Positions 21,556 through 32,357 of a stretch of 64,000 nt of DNA are shown here, piece after piece. Each line of letters begins with the position of its first letter. Position 1 is the first letter of the stretch. The position numbers and the translations under genes are program-made. Location: NCBI GenBank assembly GCA_022828595.1, contig JAKGHH010000005.1, positions 27,044,193 through 27,108,192 of the forward strand, read 5' to 3'. Below the pieces are notes generated by a model, which was not told the DNA's origin, made no database searches, and saw only the letters and a program-made list of their open reading frames with translations. Source of the stretch: Nelumbo lutea (taxonomy: Eukaryota; Streptophyta; Magnoliopsida; Proteales; Nelumbonaceae).

Positions 21556-22405
21556 TATTTTCTAGGCATTGAGGTTGCTAGCTCCAAGGTATCTTTATTT
21601 CTCAACGGAAGTATGTGCTAGACCTTCTTACTGAGACTGAAAAACTTGGTGCTAAACCTGCCTCTGCCCCTATTGATGTGAATCATAAACTCTCAACTAA
21701 TGATGGAGAACTTTTAGCTAACAGGGGAGTGTTTCAGATATTACTAGGGAAACTTTTTTTATCTATGTATGACTTGTCTAGACATTTCATATGTTGTGAG
21801 TGTCATCAGCCAGTTCATGCAAGATCCCAGAGACACACATATGGTTGTTGCAGAAAGGGTGTTATGCTACCTTAAGGGAACCCTCAGGAAGGGTAATATT
21901 ATTTGCTAAACATGGACACATGAAGGTAGAAGAATATATAGATGTTGATTCGGCAGTAAATGTGGATGACAGAAGATCCACATCAGGATATTGTGCCATG
22001 GTAGTTGGAAACATTGTTTCCTGGAAAAGCAAAAAGCAATCAATGGTTGTTAGATCTTCAGCTGAGACAAAGTATAAAGCTATGGTGCATGGTGTTTTTG
22101 AGTTATTCTGGCTTAGATCTCTCCTTAATGAGATGGATGTTTCATGTGACAAGCCACTGATGTTGTATTGTGATAACCAAGCTGCTATTAACATTGCTCA
22201 CAACTTAGTTCAGCATGATAGAACTAAGCACATTGAGGTAGACAGACACTTTATATGGGAAAGAGGCCTCAAGAGAGGTGTGTCTACCTTTCATTGCATC
22301 AGAAGAGCAGCTAACAGATTTTCTAAGGGAGTCCCAAAGGCAAAGCTTCAACATTATGTAAGCAAGCTGGGCATGATTGACATCTATGCTCAGCTTGACG
22401 GGGAG
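21556..22405 (+). pseudogene. Copia-2 RNase H and C-terminus
   Basis: 21615-21875 holds the connection region (LDLLTETEKLGAKPA). 21800-22453 holds RNase H: DDRRSTSGYCAMV, SSAETKYKAM, YCDNQAAINIA, HIEVDRHF and the closing SKLGMIDIYAQLDGE. The polypurine tract GACGGGGAG lies at 22397-22405, directly before the LTR. Catalytic residues are mostly kept; the frame break near 21860 separates it from RT. Confidence 0.87.
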
Positions 22406-22730
22406 TGTAGTGAGAATGAGCCGATGGGCCTTAGTGTTCTTTATTTCTTTTAAGTAGTATTTAAAAGTTATATTTCTTAGTTATGGGCCTTCTTTTATTT
22501 TCTTTAATTAGTTCTTTAGTGTTGGCTGCCCCATTAAGGGCATCCAAGTAATTGTACTCAGACTTAGAATTATTAATAAAAGTGATGAAAGGGAGCTAGA
22601 GAGAGAGGTTTGAATTCTTCTGTTCTCTCTTCCCTTCCTTTCTTCTTCCACAACCTATTGCTGAAACTTCTTTCTTCTTCTTTCTCTTTCTCTCTTTTCT
22701 TCTTTTCTTGCATTATCTGAATTTCTGTAG
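22406..22730 (+). repeat. Copia-2 3' LTR
   Basis: It begins TGTAGTGAGAATGAG after the polypurine tract and can be followed to CTGTAGG at about 22731, where it stops matching the 5' LTR about 10 bp short of that LTR's end. Copia-3 linker sequence follows. Confidence 0.85.
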
Positions 22731-23400
22731 GAGAAGAACCAACAATGAGAGGAGAGTTACTTGAATCTGAATCCAATAGAGGTGATTTTGGTGATATATC
22801 ACCAATAGCTTCCACAACCTTCTTCTTATCCAGCCATCTAAGTAAACTTGCAAAGAAGGTTCAAGAACATACTATTTACCAATTATAGGGTCATAGCATA
22901 TGCAACTCTTTCAAGTAGAACACCCCAAGAAGACTGAGCTTTAGGATCAAACATAGAATAATGTGGACTTCACACATGAATATATTGCATACAACCAAAA
23001 ATCCAAGGATGGACAGAAAAAGGGGACTGACTAGGATAAAGAAGAGAAAAGGGAGAGTACAAATGAAGACTATGAGATGGCATTTGACTAATGAGATAGG
23101 TTGCCATCAATACACCTTCAACCCAAAAGTGACGAGGCGCATAGTATATAACATCCCACAAGTAACTTTATTAATTGTCGATTTTTCCTCTCTGCTACCA
23201 AATCTTGTTGTGGGGTATAAATGCACAAAATTTGATGAATAACTTCTTTTTCTGCTAATAACATACTCATTTTTTTAAAAGTATTCTCTTCCATTATTTG
23301 ATATGAAAATCTTGATGGACTTCCCAAATTGAGTGAGAATCATCTAATAGAATTCTTGATAATTCCAAGCATCATGTGGTCGAAAGCTTCTAAATCAGTG
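22731..23400 (-). pseudogene. Copia-3 integrase C-terminal part and linker
   Basis: Minus-strand readings LVAERKNRQLI (in 23118-23327, with the catalytic Glu), VLMATYLISQMPS and SPFSVHPWIFGC (22970-23161) are Copia integrase. A Ser/Pro-rich linker (SPLLDSDSSNSPLIVGSSP) is at about 22800-22740. It continues across Copia-2 into the RT part at 17360. Confidence 0.8.
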
Positions 23401-23639
23401 GACAAGGAGACAATGGAAGAATTTCTAAAAGCAAGATCACCTAAATGGAAAAAGGAGGAGGTTGTGACACCACCAGAGCAAGAGGCACTACCATTGTTAA
23501 CTTCGAACTAGGAAAAAAGGAGGCTCAAGCCAATTAACTCTTCCTTGGAAATGGAAGAATTTCTAGTAGTAGTGCTTAGCAGGGGCAACTCCAATAGACT
23601 TCTCAATATTCACAACACTGAGCACTCAGCCTTTAGAGT

Positions 23640-23993
23640 TGTTTTCCTTCTTTAACCATGAAGGATGATCATGTTACTTAAGACAAGTATCTTTGGTGTG
23701 TCTAGTACCCTTGCAATAGTTACACACCAAATGATCCTTGTCTTTCTTATTAATAACTTGCTTCTTTACCCTTACAATAGTCACACACCAAATGGCATGA
23801 CCTGTACTAGTGTTTGCCTCTTATTAATAACTTGCTTCTTTACCCTTACAATAGTCACACACCAAGTGACATGACCTGTACTAGTGTTTGTGGGAACTTT
23901 AGGGAAGGACCTAGGATCAAAATAGGGACAAGATGCATAGAAAGGAAGAGGGTGGAGAATCAATGTCAGTGAAAAATCAGTGCTTCTATTTTC
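23640..23993 (-). pseudogene. Copia-3 gag zinc-knuckle region with 74-bp duplication
   Basis: The minus-strand reading CNYCKGTRHTKDTC (about 23732-23690) is a C-X2-C-X4-H-X4-C knuckle. Directly upstream in sense, a 74-bp unit containing most of the knuckle region is tandemly duplicated (23746-23819 and 23820-23893, few differences). Confidence 0.75.
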
Positions 23994-24009
23994 AAGTCTC
24001 TTTGTAATT

Positions 24010-24215
24010 CAATACAGCTGGGTGGACTGCTAATTCTTTTGCAGATGGGTTGGCCAAGCAAGGGGTGAATAGGGAGGCTATTTTTTGAGCTAATTTTTAA
24101 TCTTCTTTCATTGTAATTTTCTGATGGGGAGATAAGACTCTTTATCTCCCCCTTTTTGTACCTAAAGCTTCATAATTCTTAACAAAGTTTCTGTTATTGA
24201 TCAAAAAAAAAAAAA
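24010..24215 (+). mobile_element. Severely 5'-truncated LINE
   Basis: About 200 bp: the last residues of RNase H (GWTANSFADGLAKQGVN), a stop, a 3' UTR and a poly-A of 13 (24203-24215). It is flanked by the target duplication AGTCTCTTTGTAATT at 23995-24009 and 24215-24229. Insertion was into the gag end of Copia-3. Confidence 0.93.
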
Positions 24216-24399
24216 GTCTCTTTGTAATTTTCTATCCTCTCCTTTGTTTCCCTTGAAAGAGTTCTAGTGCAAACCCATTCCCCCTAAAATAAAGCTTTTT
24301 GTTGGGATGCAATTCATAGAAAAATCAATAATTTGAAAATGCTACAGAAGGTTTCTTGAGATGAATGGGTCAACGGTCCAACCATCTAGGTCAACTGAC

Positions 24400-25130
24400 C
24401 TGGTCAATGGTGGGTTGAAAACACTATATCAAACCAGGTCCTAGGAGCCTATTTAAGACCACATAGGGGTTTCTTGAGATGACAAACAAGTTGAGGATTA
24501 CCACAATACTCGAGAGGAGGTTTCATGTACACAACTTCCTTCAACTCTCCATGAAGAAAAGCATTCTTCGCATCAATCTAATAAATCTCCCAATTCTTCA
24601 TTGCAAAGATAGCCAAAAATAATCAAATAGTAGTCATCTTTGCTAATAGTGCAAAAGTCTCGTCATAGTCTATCCCATGCTCTTGCCTATAGCCTTGAAC
24701 TACAAGAGGAGCCTTATATCAACCAAGACTCACATTTGGTGTCAACTTTACAGAGTAAACCCATTCGCTACCAATTACAGAGGCATGAGGAAGAGGAATA
24801 AGCTCCCATGTGCCATTCTCAAGAATGGATTAAGGTTCGTTCTCCATGGCATCTTTTCAATGAGGAAGAGTAGTAGTCTGTTGGTAAGACGTAGGATTTG
24901 AGAATATCTATAGATGACAACACAACAAACAAGGAGCTATTGTCTAAAGGAAAATCATAGCGATCAGAGGGTCAAGAAACTCTAGACTACTGATGCAAAG
25001 TAGGAGTAGAAGATAAATTGGACTCAAATGCAGGATTGGGGGAACTTACAATGTCTGTAGAACTAGTATGAAAAACATCTGGTGATGAAGAAGGAAGAGG
25101 CACAGGGGTTGGACCAACTAGCCACTTCTA
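24400..25130 (-). pseudogene. Copia-4 reverse transcriptase start and linker
   Basis: In sense: Pro/Ser-rich linker (about 25110-25040), a WxMGxxxKVDTKCE-type RT start (about 24790-24740), AKNAFLHGEL (about 24570-24540), then VCHLKKPLCGLK and APRTWFD (about 24500-24410). After that the reading collapses. A copy of GGTTTCTTGAGATGA occurs at both 24349 and 24469. Confidence 0.7.
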
Positions 25131-25164
25131 GAAAAAAAAAAGTTTGAAGAGGCTTCTGTCAAAT

Positions 25165-26062
25165 CTACAAAGTCAAAGCTATGTAACGAGGAAATAGATG
25201 GAGCAGGCAACTTAACAATATATTCAAAGTAAGAGATGTTTTCAAGAAAGATGGCATGCTAAGAAATGTGAATGTGACGAGCCTTGGAATCATAGCAAGA
25301 AAGCCTTTATAATATAGACTATAGCCCACAAAAGCACACAACACTACTTGAGCAAAGAGCTTAGTACATTCTTGTGAAGGAAGATGAACAAAACAAACAT
25401 GACCAAACACATGAAGCATGGAGAAGTCTAATGGACGGTAAAAACAAGAAAGGAAAGGAGAAAAATTACCAAAAATTGATGAAGGTAGAAGATTTTATTA
25501 GGAATACAACAGTGCTGACCGCCTTCACCCAAAATTAGATAGGTACATGTGAATCTTAGAAAAGAGTTCTCAGTTTCTCACAACACTCAAGATGTGCTTA
25601 TTCTTCCGTTCTACCACTCCATTTTGTTGTGGAGTGCCAAGATATTATTTATGGGATTGGATGCCTTGTTTCAAGTAGTTTTGAAAGTCTTCATGACTTC
25701 ATCAAAGTACTCTCCCCCTGAATTAGAACGTAGGATGCAAATTGTACATTTAACCTAAGTGGTAGCCCAAGCCTAAAATAGTTTATAAGAAGGAAAAACT
25801 TTTGATTTCCTATGAAGACAATAAATCCAAGTGAAGAGGGTACAATCATCAATAAAAGTCACAAAATACTTGAAACCCAACCTAGAAATAATTGGAGACA
25901 ACCAAACATTGCTATGTATAAGTTGAAAAGGTATAAAAGCATGCTCAGCTGAAGAAGGAAAGGGCAAAACATGACTTTTACACAAGAGCAAGTGATGCAA
26001 GCTTCATTAGTATCTTTAAGCACCGTAACTAAAAGTGATGATAAACTACTGGAAGTAAACAA
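25165..26062 (-). pseudogene. Copia-4 integrase
   Basis: FVTFIDDCTLFTWIYCLHRK and LIHSNVW (first catalytic Asp changed to Asn) lie in 25773-26000. The NGVVERKN-type region lies near 25600-25640. MLHVFGHVCFVHLPSQ and the following C-terminal motif lie in 25165-25419. Stops separate the parts. Confidence 0.75.
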
Positions 26063-26233
26063 ACAATCTAGTTTCTTAGAATAAGGATGTCCAAGGAATT
26101 TGTGCCATAAATGCCAAATATTATTACAACTAGAATTGAAAACAAGTAGTAGAAAGTAAACAAGAAGTAGATGTGGATAAATCCTTCTTCTTTAACTCCA
26201 AAGTGAATAGAGTACCCAATCTACGGCACTGTA

Positions 26234-27593
26234 TCAAACAGCCATCAAAAGAAAAGTAAACAATATTTTCATCTTCAAAAAGTTGTCCAACAGAGAGAAA
26301 ATTGGTTGTAAGTTAGGACACAAACAAGTTCTTTGGTAGGTGAAAAGGAGATGACATAGAAGTATAAAAAAAAGGTCATCACATCCAATAATATTTAGCT
26401 TTTCACCATTAACAGTAACAATGTGTCTATCAGAAGAGAAGGATTTAGGTGACTGACCAAAAGAGACCCCTGTCATATGATTAGAGGCACCAAAGTCGAT
26501 GATCCACGAATGATTAGGTGAAGGACAAAAAGAATAAGACTTACCAGACAAGCCAATAGCAGAAAAAGCAGAAGAAATGGTCGTGGACATAAGCTAACGA
26601 ATCTTTTCTTCTGTCATGACACCTGAAATTCCCCCCTTGGCACCAAGGAAGCAGAAGAGGATAAGCTATCTGAACTCTCTACTGAAGTTTCATATGCTTT
26701 ATGTTGAACTTTCTTCTGACTAGGCCCAAGGCCAAGTAGGGCATTCTGATATAATATGCCCTTGCTGCTTGCAATAAGTGTTGGTATTCTTCTTTTTACA
26801 ATGTAAATTCACATGACCGAATTCTTTACATTCAAAACACTGTACCTGAAAGAATCTTTCTTCTCTTTGGGTCTTGTAGCAAGAAAAACATTGTACCTGA
26901 AAGAATCTTTCTTCTCTTTGGGTCTAGTAGCAAGAAAAACAGTATACAAACTAGAGTCCCTCTTCCCATCAAGACCAATTTGAGTAGTCAACTTGGTTTT
27001 TAATCTAAGAAGTTCCCCAAGAATAGTATCTAGGTCTAGTAGTATTACCCTAAACAGAATGTTAAACCTAATAACTTCATAGTCAGGCCTAAGATGTATC
27101 AGAAAGTGCATAATCCTTCTTCTATCAAAGTTTGTCTTCATAAACTTGACACAACAAGATGAAGGATCCTCTCCCATGTGCACCAATTCATATTCAATCC
27201 ATAAGTTGATGAATCCGACATAATACTCTTGAATATTTCTCTCTCCTTGATGGTAAGAGAATATGTCAACCTCTATTTGATATTACCTAGAAAAAATAGA
27301 CTATTGATATACCTTTTCAAGATATTGATACATCTCACAAGCAATCCTATACCCACACATCGGAATAGCAATACCAATTTCAACCAAACCAAGGATCTGA
27401 GAGGTAACTTTTGCATTGTCAATTTTCCATTGTTTTACGGCCTTAACATCAGTATCATTGGGCTTAGTAGTTGATCCATCCAAATAGCCCCAAAGACCCT
27501 CTCTTCAACATAAAATTGGAAGTGAAACTTCCACAAGGCATAGTTAGATCCATTAAACTTGATGGGAAGAATATCAGTTCTTTCCTCTGCCAT
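26234..27593 (-). pseudogene. Copia-4 gag and protease
   Basis: Gag starts at 27593 (MAEERTDILPIKFNGSNYAL), continues after a shift at 27301-27483 (DGSTTKPNDTDVKAVKQW) and at 26809-27186. A knuckle-like HIISEC reading at about 26765-26795 has lost its first Cys. Protease reads WIIDFGASNHM (about 26500-26470), with Phe replacing the Ser of DSG. A 54-bp stretch encoding FRYNVFLATRPKEKKDS is duplicated at 26841-26950. Confidence 0.78.
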
Positions 27594-28150
27594 TGAAACA
27601 GAAAAACAAGCAACAATGGTGGTGTAACAGTAGTAGAGAGTAATCAAATGGAGGTGATTAACAAGCCACACAAAGCAGCCAAAGAACAGTCTAAGAGAAC
27701 ATTTATTAAACACCTTGCAAGATGAAACAGAACCCTCTTGAAGAAAATGATAAGAGAGAGAAGAGGAAACGCCAAACCTGGTCGAAATGATTAACCAGAG
27801 TAGCTGACAACACAAAGACTACTAAAGTGTTGATCACTTGTCCAGAAAGAGAATCTATAGCAGTAGCTGCTCCAAGAGAAGAATAAAAAATATTCTTAAA
27901 AAACTGATTTACTCTACTCCAGCCAAGGGGAATCAGTAAAACTCTTCTAGGTGACCACAAATCCAGAGATTTATAGAGATGAGATGCCTCCCAAGAGAAA
28001 TACAAGGGTAACACCAGTTCGGGTTCGGGTTGCGTAAAACCCTAGAAAACAGAACTGATTTTGGGTGATTGAAAAGCCAACTAGAGAATGTGCTCCTAAC
28101 AGCAGAGAAACAGAGGATAGATGAACCCTTACCAGCAGATCAGATCGTGA

Positions 28151-28379
28151 CCTGCTGTCATACCATGTTGAAAAAGGTTCGAATAAGAGGAGAGAAGAGA
28201 GAACAATATACGACTTTGTCCAAAAAGTTACTAGCCATTCCCAGAAAGTAATATTTATATTAAGAGGTAAAAGGACCAATCTATCCTCAAGACACAGAGT
28301 GTACAACAATAAAACAAATAGTGCGCAGATAGTATACAAAAGGAAAAAGACAAAACTAGCCCTCCCCTTTGTCTCTACA
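28151..28379 (-). repeat. Copia-4 5' LTR and primer-binding site
   Basis: The LTR (214 bp, 28166-28379) runs in sense from TGTAGAGACAAAGG to TTTTTCAACA, with TGT...ACA ends. The next bases, TGGTATGACAGCAGG, are a mutated initiator-tRNA primer site (about 28151-28165). Confidence 0.75.
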
Positions 28380-28399
28380 ACTTGAAGAGTCAACCTAGG

Positions 28400-29100
28400 A
28401 AGGGAATTTTGTTTGGACTATGACCACATGAGGATCGAATCCTTTGAAATACTGATTAGTTTAGCTCTGTGGATCACAAGAGGTCAAAAACTTTTGTAAC
28501 CCGGTCTAATGTTGAAGCAGAATACAGGGCAATGGCACATGGTGTCCCTAAGATGTTATGGTTGAGATCATTGCTAAAGGAACTATCAATTGTATATCAA
28601 AGGCCTATGACAATGTATTATTACAACCAAACAGCCATTAACATAGCTGATAACCAAGTTCAACATGATAAGACAGAGCATATTGAAGTCAATAACATTT
28701 TATCAGAGAAAAGGTACTTTCATGCAAGGTGTGTCTTTCATTTGTGGCTTTAGGAGAGTTGGTACTTGGTAGATGTCTTCACTAAAGATGCTATCGAATC
28801 AAAGCTTAATTTGTATATAGGAAAGCTCTTGATTTCTATGTAGGCATGCTGGGCATGTAATCTCTATGCTCAGCTTGAGGAGGCATGTCAAAAAGTGGGC
28901 TATATTTATCTTTTATTTTTCACTTTTGTTTCTTTATTGGGACTTCAGTATTAGTGGGATTTTAAGCATTACTTCTTACCTAGACAGGGACATATGTTTA
29001 TTTACGGCAGTTACCATATAACATAGATGGACAACATAGCAGCCCAAAATTGGGAGTTGTCTTCAAACATACGCTTGTCTTCTCTTCCTCCTCTCTTCTT
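28400..29100 (+). pseudogene. Copia-5 fragment: RNase H and start of 3' LTR
   Basis: Frame 28469-28753 reads SNVEAEYRAMAHGVPKMLWL and TEHIEV, the Copia RNase H. Its YCDNQAAI motif has become YYYNQTAI, so a catalytic Asp is lost. The polypurine-like GCTTGAGGAGGCA (about 28874-28886) precedes TGTCAAAAAGTGGG, the probable LTR start at 28887. The LTR runs into a LINE tail at about 29100. Nothing else of this element is present. Confidence 0.75.
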
Positions 29101-29560
29101 CTTTACTTTTATTTTTATTTCTTTTATCAGTAAATAAATATATTTTATTAGCAAGTAGATAAAATTAATACATTCAGCTGAAAAGACTGTCAACCCAAAA
29201 ATGCAAACAAATTTACAATGAAGCCCAAAAATGTTACTGTCTTATGACCCCTTGCTTAGCAAGGGAATCAGCTACACCCCATTTACAGTCCTCACCCACT
29301 TGAATACAGCATTTACGTCCTTTCTTCTTTATTTTATGCTTTCTGCTTGTTTATTCTCTTTTTTTATTCTGAAAATCATCCAAATATATTGTTTATTATT
29401 TCCGGTAACAAGGCAAGGGCTTTGCAAACTGGAGACTTGGATGCCAAAATAATGTTCTGTGCAACACACCATCCAAATATACAAGGTCAATCCAATTTTG
29501 CAATCTAATTTGCACAGACCATTCCATCCCTTATTTTGATGCATCTGCAAGATAACAATA
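29101..29560 (-). mobile_element. LINE 3' end, minus strand
   Basis: Read in minus sense, the RNase H end GVADSLAKQGV (about 29285-29250) is followed by a stop, a 3' UTR with AATAAAATAT and an A-rich tail (the T-rich plus-strand stretch 29101-29130). It is degenerate. Confidence 0.65.
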
Positions 29561-29568
29561 AACTATTC

Positions 29569-29583
29569 ACGCGCGCGTGTGCG

Positions 29584-29628
<45 letters not shown>

Positions 29629-29646
29629 GGGGAGAGAGAGAGAGTG
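29569..29646. repeat. (CG/TG)-(AC)n-(AT)-(GA)n compound microsatellite
   Basis: GCGCGCGTGTGCGCG is followed by about 16 AC units, TATATAT and GAGAGAGAG. The alternating purine-pyrimidine part has Z-DNA-forming composition. Confidence 0.95.
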
Positions 29647-29765
29647 AGAATGACAAGTTAACAAAAGTTAAATTTAGTTTCTATTTTGCCTTCCCTCAGA
29701 CAATGCAAACCAAAAACCTACGAATCAGAATACAATTGTAGGCTTTCATTGCTATATCGCAATAA

Positions 29766-31122
29766 GGCTCTGTTTGGTAAATGGGATAAGAAGTGAAAAT
29801 ATGGAATATTCTTGAATATTCTTTCCTTCCCACATTTGGTTTGTGGGGTGCTATGAGATGGGATAGGAAAAAGGTGGGATTACATTCTCAATTCCTAGGA
29901 TGTGGAATACCACCATTTTGGCAGGAAACAAATGGGAAAGGTGGGGGGGAATTGTTTAACAAAAAAAGAAGAGTTAATTGATTAACAATAATAAAACAAG
30001 ACAATAAGACAATAATTGTTAATTGTAATAAGACAATAATAAAATAATTTAATTATAATTGATTAACAATAAAAATATTATTAGTTAATTCATAATTATT
30101 AAAAATTAACAAAAGTAGTTACTAATTAATTAAGCAATTATTGATAACTCATAATCATTCTATTATTAATTTACTTAATAAATAGTAAAATTGTTAAAAT
30201 AACTAGTAAAATAAAATAAAAATTATTAGCTAATTAATTATCTAATTATTAATATTCATTAATTGGTTAATTATTAATAAAATTCATGAATAAACATATT
30301 AGTAATTAACAATTAATTAAAAGCAAAATATAAAACACTAAAGAACTACTGATTACCTAATTAATTAAAGTTAAAATACTAATTAATGCTAATAATTAAC
30401 TAACTATTAATGTTAATTGATTAATAATTATTTAACAATTAACAAAAAAGTAGTTAATAATTAATTAATTAATTAAGTTATTAATGAATTATTAAAAAGT
30501 TATTTTATTACTAATTTCATTAATAAATAATCAAAAGCATTTAGTAATATAAAATAGAAATTATCAATTACTTCATATTAAATATTCACTAATTAATAAT
30601 TAATTATATAAATATAAAAACTATTAATTTTAATTAACTAACTAATTAATTATAAAAGTAGTTAATAAAAATATTAATTTATGAATTCATTAAAATAATT
30701 ATTTATTATTAATTTGCTTAATAAATAAATGATAGAAGAAGTGATTATTAAGAAGAACTAGTAATGCAAAACAAAAATTATTGACTAATTCATAATAAAT
30801 ATTAACTAATTAATAATTAATTAATTAACTAAAAATAAAAATGTTAATTCTTAATTCATAATTAATTGACTAATTATCAATACTAATTAATTACAAATTT
30901 TAATTTTAATATTTAATATTTAATGAATAAAAATATAAAGTAATAAAAAATAGTATTAATTACCTAATTAATTAATTAATAATTGTTATTGGGGTTGATT
31001 TTCCCAATATTTTCCCTTTTGCACCCAAACATGGGAATGGGAAAATTTTCCACCCATTTTTCCTTTCTCATCACATCCCATCCCACCAAAATCTTCCCTC
31101 TAACCAAATTACCAAACACAGA
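29766..31122. mobile_element. MITE-like element with 1-kb A+T core
   Basis: The left end GCTCTGTTTGGTAAATGGG and the inverted right end TCTGTGTTTGGTAATTTGG are similar. Both arms continue with related GGGA/TCCC-rich sequence (29790-29950, 30990-31110). The core 29990-30985 is almost only A and T (TTAATTAATTA-type). TIRs of the form CTGTTTGG are common in plant PIF/Harbinger and hAT MITEs. I could not define a target duplication. The right end lies about 70 bp from TOL exon 5. Confidence 0.5.
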
Positions 31123-31190
31123 AGGGAAAGATGATCCTACTAAAGGGGACTACCACACCAATTCAGCAGCATCAATGATGGCGTAAGTAC

Positions 31191-31348
31191 CTAGATTCAG
31201 GCACAATCTGAGCATTTGCTTGCTGAGCAATGCCTTCATGTTTTGGAGAAACAGGCTTGTCTGCAGATACATTATTCACTTGTGCTTTTTTACTAGGATG
31301 ATCTGGCAGAGGAACCCGAGGCCTTTGAGGAAACTGTACCCCCGCGCT
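31191..31348 (-). CDS. TOL: TOL coding exon 5 (VHS-GAT linker)
   Basis: The acceptor TTTTTCCAG precedes 31348 and the donor GTACTTACG follows 31191. 52 codons plus two bases encode SAGVQFPQRPRVPLPDH and a polar, Pro/Ser/Gln-rich linker ending VPES. The SAGVQFPQRPR segment directly continues the VHS end ...YYDLV and is a hallmark of plant TOL proteins. The split codon is completed by exon 6. Confidence 0.93.
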
Positions 31349-32349
31349 CTGGAAAAATAAAAAGAGAAGAGAAAAGTGATCTTTAGCTTACATGAACCTA
31401 TACCATCTCTGATGGTTTCAGTTTCTTTAATTATACCATAGTAAACAATATACTAAAAGAGCTAGTAGTGTGACCCATACATGAAAATTTTACGATAAAT
31501 ATGAAATTTAGATAGCACTACTAAAGCAAAAATACATGAATCTGGGAAGATTTTTAAAATAAAGGTGAATTAACAATGGTGACCTGACAGAAAAGACATG
31601 AAATGGAGAATGGAGATAATATCCAAAACAAGCAATGGACATGCATGTCATACTTCACTTAGATTGATACTATATTGGTGCCTATTGGGAGTCAATGGTG
31701 AAGACTATCTTAACAATAATGTCTATTTGCCTCTAGAAATAGACGTTGACTTTACAAATAAAAGCTTAATTAAAAAAAAAAATCAGTAGATGATTGATAA
31801 AACATTTGGCCAACAAGGAAATATAACTTGTACATCCCTCCCTCCCCCAGGTGTATGCTTTTGCCTTCTGCAGAATCCTAGTATTAGGTCATTCTAGCCA
31901 ATACAAACTTCTACTGATTATGGAATAAAGCAGTTACAAGGGTTCATGTACAGCATCCATTTGGTGAAAGTTCCAAGAGATGTATAGTTGTGTGCATTGG
32001 TGAATACAGATCTAATACTAATTGCAGCATGTAAGGACAGACTTTATATGGAAGGTGAGGCATGGCAATTGCTAGAAGGAAAGCCTAGAAGATTGCATTA
32101 ATCCAAATGTATTCAGTATTCTGTAATAAAGTGGTAAAAACAAGTGGTTTTTTTATGGGAAGCAGCAACTTTCATTAAGCTTAAAGGAAATTTAGTACAA
32201 TTGTCACCTTCATAGGCAAGGTGACCCCTCAAAATAAAAACAACTTACAAACACGCCTAGAATAAGGTATCAGCCATTGCATTTGCTGACCTCCTAGTCC
32301 ATTTAAAATGTGCTTCAAGCTCCCATGTTAGGTTCAATATTCCCCTTAC
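31349..32349. other. Native intron sequence, no element seen
   Basis: About 1 kb of AT-rich intron on the upstream side of exon 5. No coding or repeat structure was recognised. Confidence 0.5.
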
Positions 32350-32357
32350 AGGCTGTC

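Larger units (their letters stand above)
17361..22730 (+). mobile_element. Copia-2 LTR retrotransposon, near full length
   Basis: A plus-strand Copia with 5' LTR (17361 to about 17715), primer-binding site (17721), gag, protease, integrase, reverse transcriptase, RNase H, polypurine tract and 3' LTR (22406 to about 22730). It lies in the integrase-RT linker of Copia-3. The LTRs differ at about 5% of positions plus indels. All genes contain stops or frameshifts. The 3' LTR seems to lack its last ~10 bp, so I cannot define a target duplication. Confidence 0.9.
13036..24360 (-). mobile_element. Copia-3, minus strand, heavily interrupted
   Basis: Pieces of one minus-strand Copia are collinear once later insertions are removed: 3' LTR (14110 leftwards, resuming 13102-13036), RNase H remnant (14111-14595), reverse transcriptase (16293-17360), integrase (22731-23400) and gag zinc-knuckle region (23640-23993). 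The insertions are a LINE (13103-13949), hAT-2 (14604-16284), Copia-2 (17361-22730) and a tiny LINE (24010-24215). The 5' LTR was not found and the right boundary is uncertain. Confidence 0.75.
24360..28379 (-). mobile_element. Copia-4, 3'-truncated
   Basis: This minus-strand Copia comes from a different lineage than Copia-1 to -3. The 5' LTR is at 28166-28379, followed by the primer-binding site, a leader of about 560 bp, gag (from 27593), protease, integrase and the start of RT. It is lost within RT at about 24400. No 3' LTR was found. Confidence 0.82.

Noticed and set aside
17361..22730. TGTAG as the target duplication of Copia-2
   Set aside because: TGTAG occurs at both outer edges, but it is also the natural first five bases of both LTRs after the polypurine tract, so the match is more likely chance or LTR sequence.
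24349..24483. GGTTTCTTGAGATGA at 24349 and 24469 as a target duplication of a 105-bp insertion
   Set aside because: The right copy and the sequence between read on as the Copia-4 RT (LKKPLCGLK, APRTWFD), so the segment between is not foreign; a local duplication or chimeric junction fits better.
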